A model generated the notes under the pieces. That model was not told the origin of the DNA, made no database searches, and saw nothing but the letters and a program-made list of their open reading frames with translations. Positions 1-8,819 of a stretch of 64,000 nt of DNA are shown here, piece by piece. Within the stretch, counting starts at the first letter, position 1. Each line of letters starts with the position of its first letter. Position numbers and translations under genes: made by a program. This stretch comes from Bacillota bacterium. GTDB taxonomy: Bacteria; Bacillota; Clostridia; Christensenellales; UMGS416. The stretch covers positions 434,001 through 498,000 of the forward strand of contig JAEYRH010000016.1 in assembly GCA_023435705.1 (NCBI GenBank), read 5' to 3'.

Positions 1-313
1 TGCTTTCCAGGATCAAGAAGGTGCCGCCAATGAACATGACAAACACAATGATCAGAATGGCAGTGGATGCGTCCGGCCCGGCAAACACCTCAAACGGCGC
101 GGTGATCCACCGCCAAACTGGCAGCCGCTGAGTTTCAACCAAGTGATAGGTATCCTTGACGATTGTTTCCTGACCACCCGCCAAAGTGCGGTCGAACTGA
201 CCTTGCGGAACTGTGAGCGTGAGGATGCCGGCCACGGCCATGATGACGAGCAGCATGATCGCCGTACCGAGAAAGGCCCGCTTGTTGATCTGCAGCCCCT
301 GTTTGGCTTCCAT
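1..313 (-). CDS. YfcC-family (basic amino acid/C4-dicarboxylate type) membrane transporter, N-terminal part
   Basis: Only the first 104 codons are in the window; the gene runs off the left edge. The start ATG (313-311) overlaps the stop of the upstream ornithine cyclodeaminase gene in a TGATG arrangement, so the two are probably translationally coupled. A cytoplasmic tail of about 12 residues is followed by one hydrophobic helix (about 13-33), the short motif TVPQG that YfcC proteins carry after helix 1, an extracytoplasmic stretch containing DTYH, and a second helix rich in I, V and F. YfcC-family proteins include arginine/ornithine antiporters and dicarboxylate carriers. The linked ornithine-degrading enzyme favours ornithine or arginine as substrate, which is inference. 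The family call rests on the N-terminal pattern only. Confidence 0.7.
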   Translation of the reverse strand, partial: MEAKQGLQINKRAFLGTAIMLLVIMAVAGILTLTVPQGQFDRTLAGGQETIVKDTYHLVETQRLPVWRWITAPFEVFAGPDASTAILIIVFVMFIGGTFLILES

Positions 314-1425
314 CACTCTTCCACCTCTTCTGCTTGACCGGGCACTAAATTGCGTTCGGCGTGCACCAGGAAATCCTGGATGTTGGTCACAATGCTGTTC
401 ACACTGAGGCTGCCGCGGTCACGGAGCTTGTTCACCGCAAATTCTGATATATCTACCGTGTAGAAATAGACAGGTCGGATCCTCTCCCCCACCCGCTGCC
501 AGGCTGGCGTCATGTTGCCGGTGGCGATTGTGTGCAGCTGCGTTGCGAGCGCGATCACCGTGGTGGCCCGTCGGGTATACTCGCGCATGGCGGACTGCGC
601 CTGATACACATCGCCGATCACATCGGGCAGAGGGCCGTCATCGCGAATGGAGCCGGCCAGCACAAAAGGCACACCCCTTCGAACGCATGCCGCCATGATG
701 CCGTCATTGATCTTTTCCTGCCGGATGAACCGCTCCACGGAGCCGGCATGGCGCACACGGTTGATTGCCTCCAGGTGGTGGTAGTGGCCATCGAGCATTG
801 GCTCCTTGGTGTAGATGTGCTGCCCCAGCGCCGTATTGTAGATGGATGCCTCAAGATCATGGGTGGCAAGCGCGTTGCCTGCAAATAGCGCGTGGGCATA
901 GCCGCTACCGATGATGCGCGCCATGGCCCGCCGGGCGTCATGGTCAAACACCACTGCCGGGCCCAATACCCAAACAATAAAGCCATGGTCGCGGTCATGG
1001 CGTAGGATGTCATAAAGCAGGTCGTAATCCCTGGAATAGGAAGATTCGCGGGAGCGGCCTGTGCGGAACGCGAAAGGTTGCGCTTCCCCACTCTGCCCCT
1101 GCCGGTGAAATGCCTGATAATCCACATAGATGCCGGCGCTGCCATCCTCCGCACGGCCAGTCACCACCAGGTCACCGGCGCGAACCAGTCGGGCTTCCAC
1201 CGCCCATGGCTGCCCGTCTCGTATCACGACGGCGCAATCCATCCGCGGTGCCTCGATGAGCCGCCACTGGCCTCCGATCTTGAAGTATTCCGGATAGATC
1301 GTGGTGGCATGAAATACATCCGGCAATAAGCCATCGGCCAAAGAAGGACGAACAGCAGCGTCAGGAGACATGGCAAACAGACGGCTATTGAAGTCTGGCG
1401 GAACATAAGCGGGAAGCTGAAACAT
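313..1425 (-). CDS. Archaeal-type ornithine cyclodeaminase (TIGR00300 / LOR-SDH conserved-region family)
   Basis: This 370-aa soluble protein matches the family first seen as the conserved region of plant LOR/SDH and later shown in archaea and cyanobacteria (C-terminal part of ArgZ/AgrE) to convert ornithine to proline and ammonia. The most recognisable block is GSIRDDGPLPDV at residues 258-269, followed by AQSAMR. The start ATG at 1425 has GGGGTG five bases upstream, and a good promoter lies just above it (1456-1484). It is the first gene of a two-gene operon with the YfcC-type transporter, which suggests uptake and breakdown of ornithine. It is not related to the classical mu-crystallin-type cyclodeaminase. 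The family call is fairly sure; the exact reaction is by homology. Confidence 0.72.
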   Translation of the reverse strand: MFQLPAYVPPDFNSRLFAMSPDAAVRPSLADGLLPDVFHATTIYPEYFKIGGQWRLIEAPRMDCAVVIRDGQPWAVEARLVRAGDLVVTGRAEDGSAGIYVDYQAFHRQGQSGEAQPFAFRTGRSRESSYSRDYDLLYDILRHDRDHGFIVWVLGPAVVFDHDARRAMARIIGSGYAHALFAGNALATHDLEASIYNTALGQHIYTKEPMLDGHYHHLEAINRVRHAGSVERFIRQEKINDGIMAACVRRGVPFVLAGSIRDDGPLPDVIGDVYQAQSAMREYTRRATTVIALATQLHTIATGNMTPAWQRVGERIRPVYFYTVDISEFAVNKLRDRGSLSVNSIVTNIQDFLVHAERNLVPGQAEEVEE

Positions 1426-1455
1426 GGGAGCACCCCATCACACTGTAATGCTCCC

Positions 1456-1484
1456 ATTATCAACCAATGATCTGGATATTTCAA
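1456..1484 (-). promoter_or_regulatory. Sigma-A-type promoter for the ornithine cyclodeaminase operon
   Basis: On the minus strand a -35 TTGAAA (1484-1479) and a -10 GATAAT (1461-1456) are separated by exactly 17 bases. The expected transcription start near 1449 leaves a leader of about 24 bases before the ATG at 1425. Confidence 0.6.
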
Positions 1485-1520
1485 TAGAGAAACCATGCAT
1501 TAGTAAGCGCCAAAAGCAAA

Positions 1521-1733
1521 CTAGACCCGATCGTCTGCGGGATCATCCGGCATGAGCTTACGCACTTCTTCAAGTTTCAAATACTCCACCACCCGGTAAG
1601 GGCGGATCGGCATATTAGTGCCGTCAGAAAAGAAAAACCGAAGCGCAAACGGCTCCCGATCCTCCCGCAAGGCAACGAGCTCACCGTTGCGGATGCGCTG
1701 TTTCAACCTGGCGTGGTAGGAATAATGGCCCAT
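1521..1733 (-). CDS. Small hypothetical protein (70 aa)
   Basis: I do not recognise this protein. It is charged and has no membrane segment or signal peptide; a basic N-terminal third (HYSYHARLKQRI) precedes a likely beta-strand region and an acidic tail. The frame can be extended to a GTG at 1739, but that codon lies inside the SD GGAGG (1743-1739). The ATG at 1733 has the ideal 5-base spacing and is the better start. It follows the rhamnosidase gene by 23 bases on the same strand, so it is probably co-transcribed with it. Confidence 0.6.
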   Translation of the reverse strand: MGHYSYHARLKQRIRNGELVALREDREPFALRFFFSDGTNMPIRPYRVVEYLKLEEVRKLMPDDPADDRV

Positions 1734-1756
1734 CGACACCTCCGATTATGGTTGCA

Positions 1757-4570
1757 TCAAATGGATTCCATCACAAAGTGATAGCTACCCGAGCCGACCA
1801 AAAAGGATAGTCCCTCACCACTGTCTTGGCCGATAACTTTTTCTGGCGCACCCGGGAGAAAATGGTTCCCATCCCAAACCACATCGCCGGATTCCTTCAC
1901 AACCACCTGTGATACAGTATTGCTGATCACTGGAAGGATCACTCTGGCAGAGCAATTCGCGGGAATGCATACTGACAAGTTGAAAACATCCGCCCCACGT
2001 TCCCAATTGCAGACGATCCTGCCCCTTACGGTATCCAGCGCGCTATTCACATAGGATAGTCCATCGACCAGGCGCGGTTGTATCAGGATCCTGTCAAACC
2101 CGGCACCATCCTCATCCACATTGATTCCGGCGAGCGCCAGATAGAACCAGGCGCCTATACTGCCATACATCGGATGGTTATGGGAGTTCATTTCCCTGCC
2201 AGTCTCGTATTCCCAACGCTCCCAGATTGTCGTGGCACCCTTTGAGATCATATAGCCCCAGCTGGGGTAGGTTGTTTGTGTGGCCAGAGTCCACGCCACA
2301 TCAACCCGCCCCTCACTGGTCAATGCTTCGAGAAGATACTTGGTGCAGAGATTCCCTGTCGTCAAATGGCCGTTGTTTGTGACAAGGACGTCTTTGACGA
2401 GGTGATCAAGCACACTTTGCCTGGCCTCCTCCGGCACAAGGCCCAGATACAGCGCAAACGCGTGTGCCGCCTGGCTGCCGATCCCGTATTGCATCGTCTG
2501 CATGTTCAGGAACTTCTCATTGAACGCCTGTTTGACGTTTTGTAACATGACCTGATACTTTTGCTCATCCTCCGGTTTTCCAAGCACATGCGCGATCCGG
2601 GTCATGAGTTTGGCGCACAGGAAATAATAGCCGGTGGAAATGTATTCGAAAGTTGTGGTGCTGGAGACCGCGCTGCAAATGCTATCCGTATAGGCAAAGG
2701 CCCTCGGCGGAGCCCAATCACCAATCCATCCATGATAAAGGATGTGATCTCGCGCGGTTCGATCCAAAAAATCCACCCATTTTTTGATGCTGTCATAATG
2801 GTTCCGGAGGATGCGGACGTCGCCGTAGTGCCGATAGAGCAGCCATAGTGTGATCACATAGGTGCTGTTGACGGGCTCGCCATCGTTGCTGCACCACCAC
2901 ACAAAGGGAGCGCAGTCCGCAATCGCACCCGTCGGGGTTTGCGTATCCCTGATGTCGTCCATCCATTTGGGCAGCAGCCTGGACAGGTCATAGTTGTATA
3001 CCGCCTCTTCGTTTCGCGCGGTGGTATCGTTCAGCCAGCCAAAACGCTCATTGCGTTGGGGGCAATCGGTGGGCACACTGTGCAGATTGTCGCGCTCCGT
3101 CCACAGGATGTTTTTGTGGATCTGGTTGATCAACGGATGGCTGCACTCAAAATGCCCTGTCTGCCTCACTGCGGAGTGAACAACAATGCCAGTCACCGCG
3201 TCGAGATCCGGCTCGCCAGGGTAGCCCTCCAGCTGCACATACCGGAACCCATGATAAGTAAAGGTGGGCTCATAACTCTCTACGCCCTCGCCCTTGAGGA
3301 TGTAGGTGTCGCATGCTTGCGCCATATACAAATTTGCCGTATTGACCGCGCCATTGTACAAAAGAGTTTCCCCGTGCTTGATAGTGACTTTCGTGCCTTT
3401 TGGGCCTTTCACCTTCAACCGGATGCGCCCGGCGATGTTTTGGCCCAGATCAAACACGACCATGTTCCATTCAGCGCGCTTTTCCTGTTCCTTTTTGAAA
3501 TCATCTGGCTGCACGCCACGGTTCTTGCTGAGGATATTGGGCACACCCTTGCTGACAGCACGGATTTCCTCCACCGCCTTGATCGGCTCCATCACTTGGG
3601 AGACCATCCTGCCGCCGGGAGCCTTCACCGCAATGGGGCTTCTCCACTTCCTGCTTTTCTTTGCTGGTGAAGCATTGCATATGTCCCATCCCTCCAACTC
3701 AAGCCTTGCGTCATAAAGCTCTCCATCATAGACGGAATTTCTGACAATGGGGCTGTCTGCAACCTGCCAGCCTTGATCGAGGCCGCTTGTGATGCTCTCT
3801 GTGGTGCCATCGGCGTATTCAATGTTCATCTGCATCTTGAGGCAAGACGTGCCCCGCCAACGGATCGAACAATACCATCCGTTGCCCACCATCACGCCCA
3901 CCATGTTCGGCCCCGGCTTCAGGTGCATGGTAATATCATAAGTTGCATACAAGACCCGAGCGGAATAATCGGTGAACCCCGGATCCAGTTCATGATCACC
4001 AATGCGCTTTCCATTCAGGCTCAAAACATAGTAACCAAGGCCTGAAATATATGCCCTTGCCCTTGTTACCTCCTTGGTAACTGAGAACTCTTTTCTGAAC
4101 AGGAGGGCTGGACCTTCATGAAAGTTGCCCGCCCCTTTCCATTTCGCCCCGCCGATCCAGCTGCCCTGCCAGTCGCTTTCATTGAGCAGCCCCATCTCAA
4201 ATGACGATGCTTCACTGAAGCCGCCGCAATGATCTTGCAAATCCCACACGCAAAGCTTCCAATAGCAGGTTTGCCCGCTGGAGAGGGGTTTGCCAGCATA
4301 GGCTATACCGATTGTTTGATCAGAGATGACTTTGCCGGTATCCCACAATGTGCCTTTGTTTTGATTGAGTTCTTTCAGGTTGGAAGCAACCAGAATGCGA
4401 TATGCCGTTTGTCTTTTCCCCCTGCCCGCCTGCATGAGCTGCCATGAAAAACGCGGAGAGCTGGTTTCAATGCCGATCGGGTTCACTGCGTATTCACAGG
4501 TTGGTCTCACCGGTATCAGCCAAATTGGGGCATCCATTGTGTCTTGATGATCAACTCGGTTTGCTTCCAA
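1757..4570 (-). CDS. Alpha-L-rhamnosidase, glycoside hydrolase family 78
   Basis: About 937 aa, the normal length for GH78. The N-terminal region has the family pattern NPIGIETSSPRFSW. It is followed by beta-sandwich domains and the (alpha/alpha)6 catalytic barrel with DCPQRNERFGWLND (about residue 500; the Asp region holds the general acid) and TTIWERWEYETG (about 775; general base Glu). There is no signal peptide, so it probably acts in the cytoplasm on imported rhamnosides. The longest frame begins at 4630 inside the neighbouring rlmD, but a TTG at 4570 preceded by AAAAGGGG with 7-base spacing is the more likely start; an ATG at 4537 has no SD. It releases terminal alpha-L-rhamnose from plant glycosides or pectin fragments. 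Confidence 0.9.
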   Translation of the reverse strand: MEANRVDHQDTMDAPIWLIPVRPTCEYAVNPIGIETSSPRFSWQLMQAGRGKRQTAYRILVASNLKELNQNKGTLWDTGKVISDQTIGIAYAGKPLSSGQTCYWKLCVWDLQDHCGGFSEASSFEMGLLNESDWQGSWIGGAKWKGAGNFHEGPALLFRKEFSVTKEVTRARAYISGLGYYVLSLNGKRIGDHELDPGFTDYSARVLYATYDITMHLKPGPNMVGVMVGNGWYCSIRWRGTSCLKMQMNIEYADGTTESITSGLDQGWQVADSPIVRNSVYDGELYDARLELEGWDICNASPAKKSRKWRSPIAVKAPGGRMVSQVMEPIKAVEEIRAVSKGVPNILSKNRGVQPDDFKKEQEKRAEWNMVVFDLGQNIAGRIRLKVKGPKGTKVTIKHGETLLYNGAVNTANLYMAQACDTYILKGEGVESYEPTFTYHGFRYVQLEGYPGEPDLDAVTGIVVHSAVRQTGHFECSHPLINQIHKNILWTERDNLHSVPTDCPQRNERFGWLNDTTARNEEAVYNYDLSRLLPKWMDDIRDTQTPTGAIADCAPFVWWCSNDGEPVNSTYVITLWLLYRHYGDVRILRNHYDSIKKWVDFLDRTARDHILYHGWIGDWAPPRAFAYTDSICSAVSSTTTFEYISTGYYFLCAKLMTRIAHVLGKPEDEQKYQVMLQNVKQAFNEKFLNMQTMQYGIGSQAAHAFALYLGLVPEEARQSVLDHLVKDVLVTNNGHLTTGNLCTKYLLEALTSEGRVDVAWTLATQTTYPSWGYMISKGATTIWERWEYETGREMNSHNHPMYGSIGAWFYLALAGINVDEDGAGFDRILIQPRLVDGLSYVNSALDTVRGRIVCNWERGADVFNLSVCIPANCSARVILPVISNTVSQVVVKESGDVVWDGNHFLPGAPEKVIGQDSGEGLSFLVGSGSYHFVMESI

Positions 4571-4599
4571 GTGTTTACCCCTTTTGTAAAAAATAGTGC

Positions 4600-6000
4600 C
4601 TAAACAGATCGGTTTAGCACCGCAACGCACTCCACGTCCGCCGTCTGCGGGAACATATCCACCGGCTGCACATGTTCTAAGCGGTAGCCCTTGCTGGTCA
4701 GATACTTGATATCACGCGCCATTGTGGCTGGATTGCAGGAAACGTAGACTAGCTTTCCAACGCCTGTCGCTGCTGCAGCATCCAGAAACCTGGTGTCACA
4801 ACCCTTGCGGGGCGGGTCCATCAGAATTACATCAGGCTTGAGCCCTTGCCGGATCAAATCGGGTAAGATCTCCTCTGCTCTACCACAGATGTATTCGGCA
4901 TTGAGAATGCCGTTACGTTCAGCGCTGCGGCGGGCCTCCTCGATGGATTGCGGTACACTCTCAATGCCAATCACTCGGCCGGCTTTTCTTGCCACATATT
5001 GCCCGATGGTGCCCACACCGCAATAAGCATCCACCACCAACTCATGGCCGGTCAGCCCAGCCGCTTCTGCCGCGGCGGCATACAGCCGCTCCATCTGGGT
5101 GGTATTGACCTGAAAAAATGAGTGGTGCCCCACACTGTATTGCAGCTCCCCCAACCGGGCAAGCACCGTTTCATCGCCCCACAGCACCCTGTGGCGCCGG
5201 CCCAGCACCACGTTTGTCTGCTCAGTGTTGATGTTCTGCACAACACCCTTGAGCCCCGGCACCGCTGCGCGCAGGCTGTTGACCAGCGCCCCGGCCTCCG
5301 GCAGCTTATCGCCGTTGGTCACAACAACGGCAATCGTTTCTTCAGTTTCAGAAAAGGAGCGCAGCATTAGGCTGCGGAGCAAGCCTCGCCCCGTCCGCTC
5401 ATCATATGCCTGCAGGCCATATACCTCTGCCCAGCTTCGGAAAGCCGCCATCGCGGCAGCCATCAGTTCAGGCTGTAGCAGGCAATCGGCCACATCCACA
5501 ACCATGTGGCTCCTGAGGGCATACATGCCCATTTGAATGCCTCTGTTGCCCTGGCCCACAGGAAACATCCCCTTGTTGCGATATCGCCAGGGCTCCTCCA
5601 TGCCGATGACAGGCATCACGACCGGGTTTTCCTCGCCACTGATCTTGCAAAGAGCGTCTTCCACCATATTTCGCTTGAATTCCAATTGCATATCATAGGT
5701 CATATGCTGAAGCTGGCACCCGCCGCACCGGCGAAACACCGGGCAACGGGGCTCCTGCCGAGCATGCGACGGCCGGATCACCCTAATGAGCTTGCCCACC
5801 GCATGGTGAGCCGCCACTTTGATGATCAGCGCCTCCACCCGTTCGCCGGGCAAAGTGAACGGCACAAACACAACAAAACCACCCGCTCTGCCAATGCCTT
5901 GGCCGTCGGATCCGACGGATGTGATTTCTAGATCCAGGGTTTGGTTTTTCTCTACTGGTTTTCCTGCTGCAAACTCATTCATGGCAACAGTATAACACAT
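4600..6000 (-). CDS. rlmD: 23S rRNA (uracil-5-)-methyltransferase, RlmD/RumA family
   Basis: A SAM-dependent RNA m5U methyltransferase of about 466 aa. An N-terminal TRAM domain is followed by a 4Fe-4S cysteine cluster around CPVFRRCGGCQLQH. The SAM-binding motif is VVDAYCGVGTIGQ, the PPRKGCD motif follows, and the catalytic cysteine sits in VYVSCNPATMARD near the C-terminus. The frame extends to 6039, but the ATG at 6000 is preceded by GAGGAA and is preferred over that start and over the ATG at 5982. Many Bacillota have two or more paralogues of this family, so whether it modifies U1939, U747 or both cannot be decided here. Confidence 0.88.
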   Translation of the reverse strand: MCYTVAMNEFAAGKPVEKNQTLDLEITSVGSDGQGIGRAGGFVVFVPFTLPGERVEALIIKVAAHHAVGKLIRVIRPSHARQEPRCPVFRRCGGCQLQHMTYDMQLEFKRNMVEDALCKISGEENPVVMPVIGMEEPWRYRNKGMFPVGQGNRGIQMGMYALRSHMVVDVADCLLQPELMAAAMAAFRSWAEVYGLQAYDERTGRGLLRSLMLRSFSETEETIAVVVTNGDKLPEAGALVNSLRAAVPGLKGVVQNINTEQTNVVLGRRHRVLWGDETVLARLGELQYSVGHHSFFQVNTTQMERLYAAAAEAAGLTGHELVVDAYCGVGTIGQYVARKAGRVIGIESVPQSIEEARRSAERNGILNAEYICGRAEEILPDLIRQGLKPDVILMDPPRKGCDTRFLDAAAATGVGKLVYVSCNPATMARDIKYLTSKGYRLEHVQPVDMFPQTADVECVAVLNRSV

Positions 6001-6022
6001 GATTTGTTTCCTCAGTCTGTTT

Positions 6023-6054
6023 TTGACAATGGGCACCAAATGGTTTACTATAAT
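6023..6054 (+). promoter_or_regulatory. Candidate promoter for the first membrane paralogue
   Basis: TTGACA (6023-6028) and TATAAT (6049-6054) are both perfect but 20 bases apart. TACTAT at 6046-6051 gives a 17-base spacer instead. Either places the transcript start at or after about 6058, which supports ATG 6081 over ATG 6063 as the translation start downstream. Confidence 0.45.
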
Positions 6055-6080
6055 GATATCATATGGGGAGTGTGGATATA

Positions 6081-7097
6081 ATGTCAGGAAACTCCTTTCT
6101 GAATGCGTTCAAAGTGCTTGCAAAAAAACCAATGGCACTGCTTCTGCTGTTCCCCATCCACGCGTTCACCCCACTGCTGTTGCTGCTTCTTCCTTTGCTC
6201 AATCAAGTGAAGCCTATCTCTGATGACGCAATTGCCGCGATTGTGATGGCTGTACTGTTGCTGGCTTTTCTGCTGGCTGTGTTATACGCGCTGGCACGGT
6301 CAGTGCTGTTGGTATCGCCGGCCATGGAGCTGCTGCGGGACGGCGCGGCGGGGGTGGAAACACCGGCTGGCTGGTTTCTTCGCGGAATAAAGAAGCACTG
6401 GTGGAAGAGGGGCATACTAGCCTGCGCGGAGTATTCCATCAGTATGTTGCTTTCGTTTGCCATGCAGTTTGTCACGATGATCCCCATGGCCATCATTATG
6501 ATCCCAATGACCGGCGCAGCAGGGTCAGGAAGCTTCGGGCTTTTGATCACCATCATTGTGCTCATGTACGCGCTGCTGTTTTTAATCTTGATCGTATCGG
6601 CGCTTGTGATGTATGTTGTGGAGAGCCTGAGCGCCTTTATGTTGGTGGCATTTGCAGACCGTAGCTTTATCTCATCGTTCAGGGCGGTTTTTGGGAAGAC
6701 AGGGCGGAAGAAGTTTTATAAGCTGCTCGGAGGCCGATTTGTGATCTCGCTGCTTGCGGCGATACTGATCGCATTTGTGGCATTCGGCGGGTTCTTCGCT
6801 GCATTTTTAGCACAGACGGATTTTCAATGGGACAAGATTGGATCAGCTGCCAGCGAGCAGCCATACTCCTATGAAGATGACTACACATATGAGCTAGAGG
6901 ATCCCTTTGAGGAATTCAGTTACAAAGATATCTTGCCTACCGCAATTATTGTGACCGTTTGCTGGCTGCTGTATTCTGCCATGGAGATTTATCGGTTTGC
7001 TTATGAGTTCTGCATCTTTCAGGAGGTCAAAAACAAGGAAGCGGCGGCAATCGTGCCACCGGCAACTGACCGCGAACCTGCTGTAGAGAATTCATGA
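6081..7097 (+). CDS. Multi-pass membrane protein, paralogue 1 of a tandem pair, function unknown
   Basis: About 338 aa with roughly six hydrophobic segments (near residues 20-45, 50-80, 115-140, 145-180, 225-255 and 290-310) and a short acidic loop (YEDDYTYELEDPFEEF) before the last one. It shares with the next gene the cytoplasmic signature PAMELLRDGAAG...GWF.RG..KHWWK, so the two arose by duplication. The ATG at 6081 has GGGGAG 10 bases upstream; an earlier ATG at 6063 lies almost at the predicted transcript start. Its charge pattern and repeated Leu-rich helices are like the broad group of small glycerophosphoryl-diester-phosphodiesterase-linked membrane proteins, but I cannot assign a family. 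Confidence 0.75.
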   Translation: MSGNSFLNAFKVLAKKPMALLLLFPIHAFTPLLLLLLPLLNQVKPISDDAIAAIVMAVLLLAFLLAVLYALARSVLLVSPAMELLRDGAAGVETPAGWFLRGIKKHWWKRGILACAEYSISMLLSFAMQFVTMIPMAIIMIPMTGAAGSGSFGLLITIIVLMYALLFLILIVSALVMYVVESLSAFMLVAFADRSFISSFRAVFGKTGRKKFYKLLGGRFVISLLAAILIAFVAFGGFFAAFLAQTDFQWDKIGSAASEQPYSYEDDYTYELEDPFEEFSYKDILPTAIIVTVCWLLYSAMEIYRFAYEFCIFQEVKNKEAAAIVPPATDREPAVENS

Positions 7098-7163
7098 TCT
7101 CAAGACACATTGGTTAACCCCACAAATCAGTCAAAAATTATCGTTTACGAAAGAGGAAAAGAC

Positions 7164-8138
7164 ATGAAGAAAAGCGCGATGGCTTTGGCGTTTCAAACGT
7201 TGAGACGCAAACCGATGGTGTTGCTGCTGCTGTTGCCAGTGCCGATAATTTCGGTGATCGTATCGGCGATCAGCCTGCAAACACTGCCTGACCTGAACAA
7301 AATGCTGGACATGAATTATCTGATGAACTACGCTTCCGGTATGGAGACCACGCAGAGCATGATGATCTCCAACATGATCTCAATGCTGGTCAGTTCAGTC
7401 TCGATGATTCTATCATTATGCAGCTTATTCCTTCTGGTGCCTGCTGCAATGGAGATGCTTGCGGACGGCGCCGCCGGCAGGGAGACAGCGCCTGGCTGGT
7501 TCACAAGGGGGATGCGGCGCCACTGGTGGAAGCCGATCACGGACAGTTCGATCACCGGAGGTATTTTCGCTGTTTTGTTCATCCCTCTGTATATTGTCTT
7601 CATCATTTTGGTGTCGCTGGCTGTCACAGGAATGACAATGGGTACCATCACTAATTACAGTGATTCTTCATCTTTAGACTCTATAAACGGCATCATGTCA
7701 GGCATCGTGACACCCCTCCTCATCGCTGTGATTGTATTTGCAGGCATTGTATACGTCCTGGAGTTGCTTGTGTCCTCGGTCTTTGGCCTTTTCCTGCCAG
7801 CTTTGGCCGATCGGGGGTTTGGTGAGGCCTTCAAGCTGCTATTCAGTAAGAAGGGCTTCCGTAAACTGCCCCGGATGCTGGGTGGTAAGGCGTTGATCAC
7901 GTTGGTGCCCGGCTTCATTTATTCAGCACTGTATGCGGTTTATCTTCTGATCACAGGATTACCCGCAGACGTAATGGGCTATTTGATCAATTTCCTTAGT
8001 TTTATGAAGAGCTGGGCCGGCATCTTGGGGCTGCTGCTGATGTCAATCATCGGTATCCTGGTCTATCCATTCCGCTTTGGAGTGCATCAACTCATTCGGG
8101 ATGAGGAAGCAGGCTTACCAATCCAGATGCAGAAATAA
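7164..8138 (+). CDS. Multi-pass membrane protein, paralogue 2 of a tandem pair, function unknown
   Basis: 324 aa starting at ATG 7164, with AGAGGA six bases upstream; the open frame extends further up without an SD. It begins MKKSAMALAFQTLRRKPMVLLLLLP, matching the start of the preceding gene (AFKVLAKKPMALLLLFP). It carries the same loop signature (PAAMEMLADGAAG, GWFTRGMRRHWWK). Six hydrophobic segments are visible. The two genes are 66 bases apart and are followed by a strong terminator, so they probably form a two-gene operon encoding a homologous pair. No enzymatic motif is visible. Confidence 0.75.
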   Translation: MKKSAMALAFQTLRRKPMVLLLLLPVPIISVIVSAISLQTLPDLNKMLDMNYLMNYASGMETTQSMMISNMISMLVSSVSMILSLCSLFLLVPAAMEMLADGAAGRETAPGWFTRGMRRHWWKPITDSSITGGIFAVLFIPLYIVFIILVSLAVTGMTMGTITNYSDSSSLDSINGIMSGIVTPLLIAVIVFAGIVYVLELLVSSVFGLFLPALADRGFGEAFKLLFSKKGFRKLPRMLGGKALITLVPGFIYSALYAVYLLITGLPADVMGYLINFLSFMKSWAGILGLLLMSIIGILVYPFRFGVHQLIRDEEAGLPIQMQK

Positions 8139-8161
8139 GGTCTCTACTCAATAAACAAAAC

Positions 8162-8195
8162 GAGCCCGTTGACCAATCAACGGGCTCTTGTTTTT
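8162..8195. terminator. Bidirectional rho-independent terminator
   Basis: Perfect 11-bp stem GAGCCCGTTGA / TCAACGGGCTC with loop CCAA, flanked by AACAAAAC on the left and TTGTTTTT on the right. It therefore serves both the membrane-protein pair (plus) and the signal peptidase operon (minus). Confidence 0.9.
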
Positions 8196-8234
8196 CATCA
8201 CGCATTGGCTGGCATATGTTAGCTGTGCTGCTCG

Positions 8235-8819
8235 CTAGCTTTCCAACTCACCGGTATAACCGGAGATCTTTTCCCACTTCTCAAAGGGCCACACGATCAT
8301 ATACGCCCTCCCTTTCACCTGATCCAACGGGATGGGCCCCACAGATGGGCTGCGGCTGTCATGGCTGTCGTTGCGGTTGTCGCCCATCACAAAGATCATG
8401 CCTTCCGGCACAACCGTTTCTTCATAATCGCCCAGGATCCCTTCCTTGATATAAGGCTCATTCAACCGGGCGCCATTGATGTAGACACTGCCTCCGGAAA
8501 CGCGGATCCTCTCCCCCGCTATGCCAACCACCCTTTTGATGATGTTTTCCTCTCGGTCAGGATATTTCACTATCACAATGTCTCCACGCTTGGGCTGCTT
8601 GAAATAATACTCGAGCCTGCCCATCAGCACCTTTTCATTGTCCCACAGGTTGGGCTGCATGCTGGGGCCTTCCACCGTGATGAGTTCGCCCACCCACGTA
8701 TGTACGCAGAGAGCCAGGCCAACGGCCAGGCCCAGAGTGATGATCCATTCCACGATCTCCCGCGTAACGGAGTTCTTCGGCTTCGCTTTTGGGGCTTGCA
8801 TGCTCGATCTAATTCTCAT
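8235..8819 (-). CDS. lepB: Signal peptidase I (type I leader peptidase), copy 1
   Basis: 194 aa. One N-terminal membrane helix (about 21-44) is followed by the catalytic serine motif GPSMQP (Ser53), the catalytic lysine in IIKRVVGIAG (Lys95) and the box MGDNRNDSHDSR. The start ATG at 8819 overlaps the stop of the upstream signal peptidase gene (ATGA), with GGAG just before it; the frame is open further upstream but would overlap that gene. It removes signal peptides from exported proteins at the outer face of the membrane. It is paralogous to the next gene, and the family is usually duplicated in Bacillota. Confidence 0.93.
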   Translation of the reverse strand: MRIRSSMQAPKAKPKNSVTREIVEWIITLGLAVGLALCVHTWVGELITVEGPSMQPNLWDNEKVLMGRLEYYFKQPKRGDIVIVKYPDREENIIKRVVGIAGERIRVSGGSVYINGARLNEPYIKEGILGDYEETVVPEGMIFVMGDNRNDSHDSRSPSVGPIPLDQVKGRAYMIVWPFEKWEKISGYTGELES

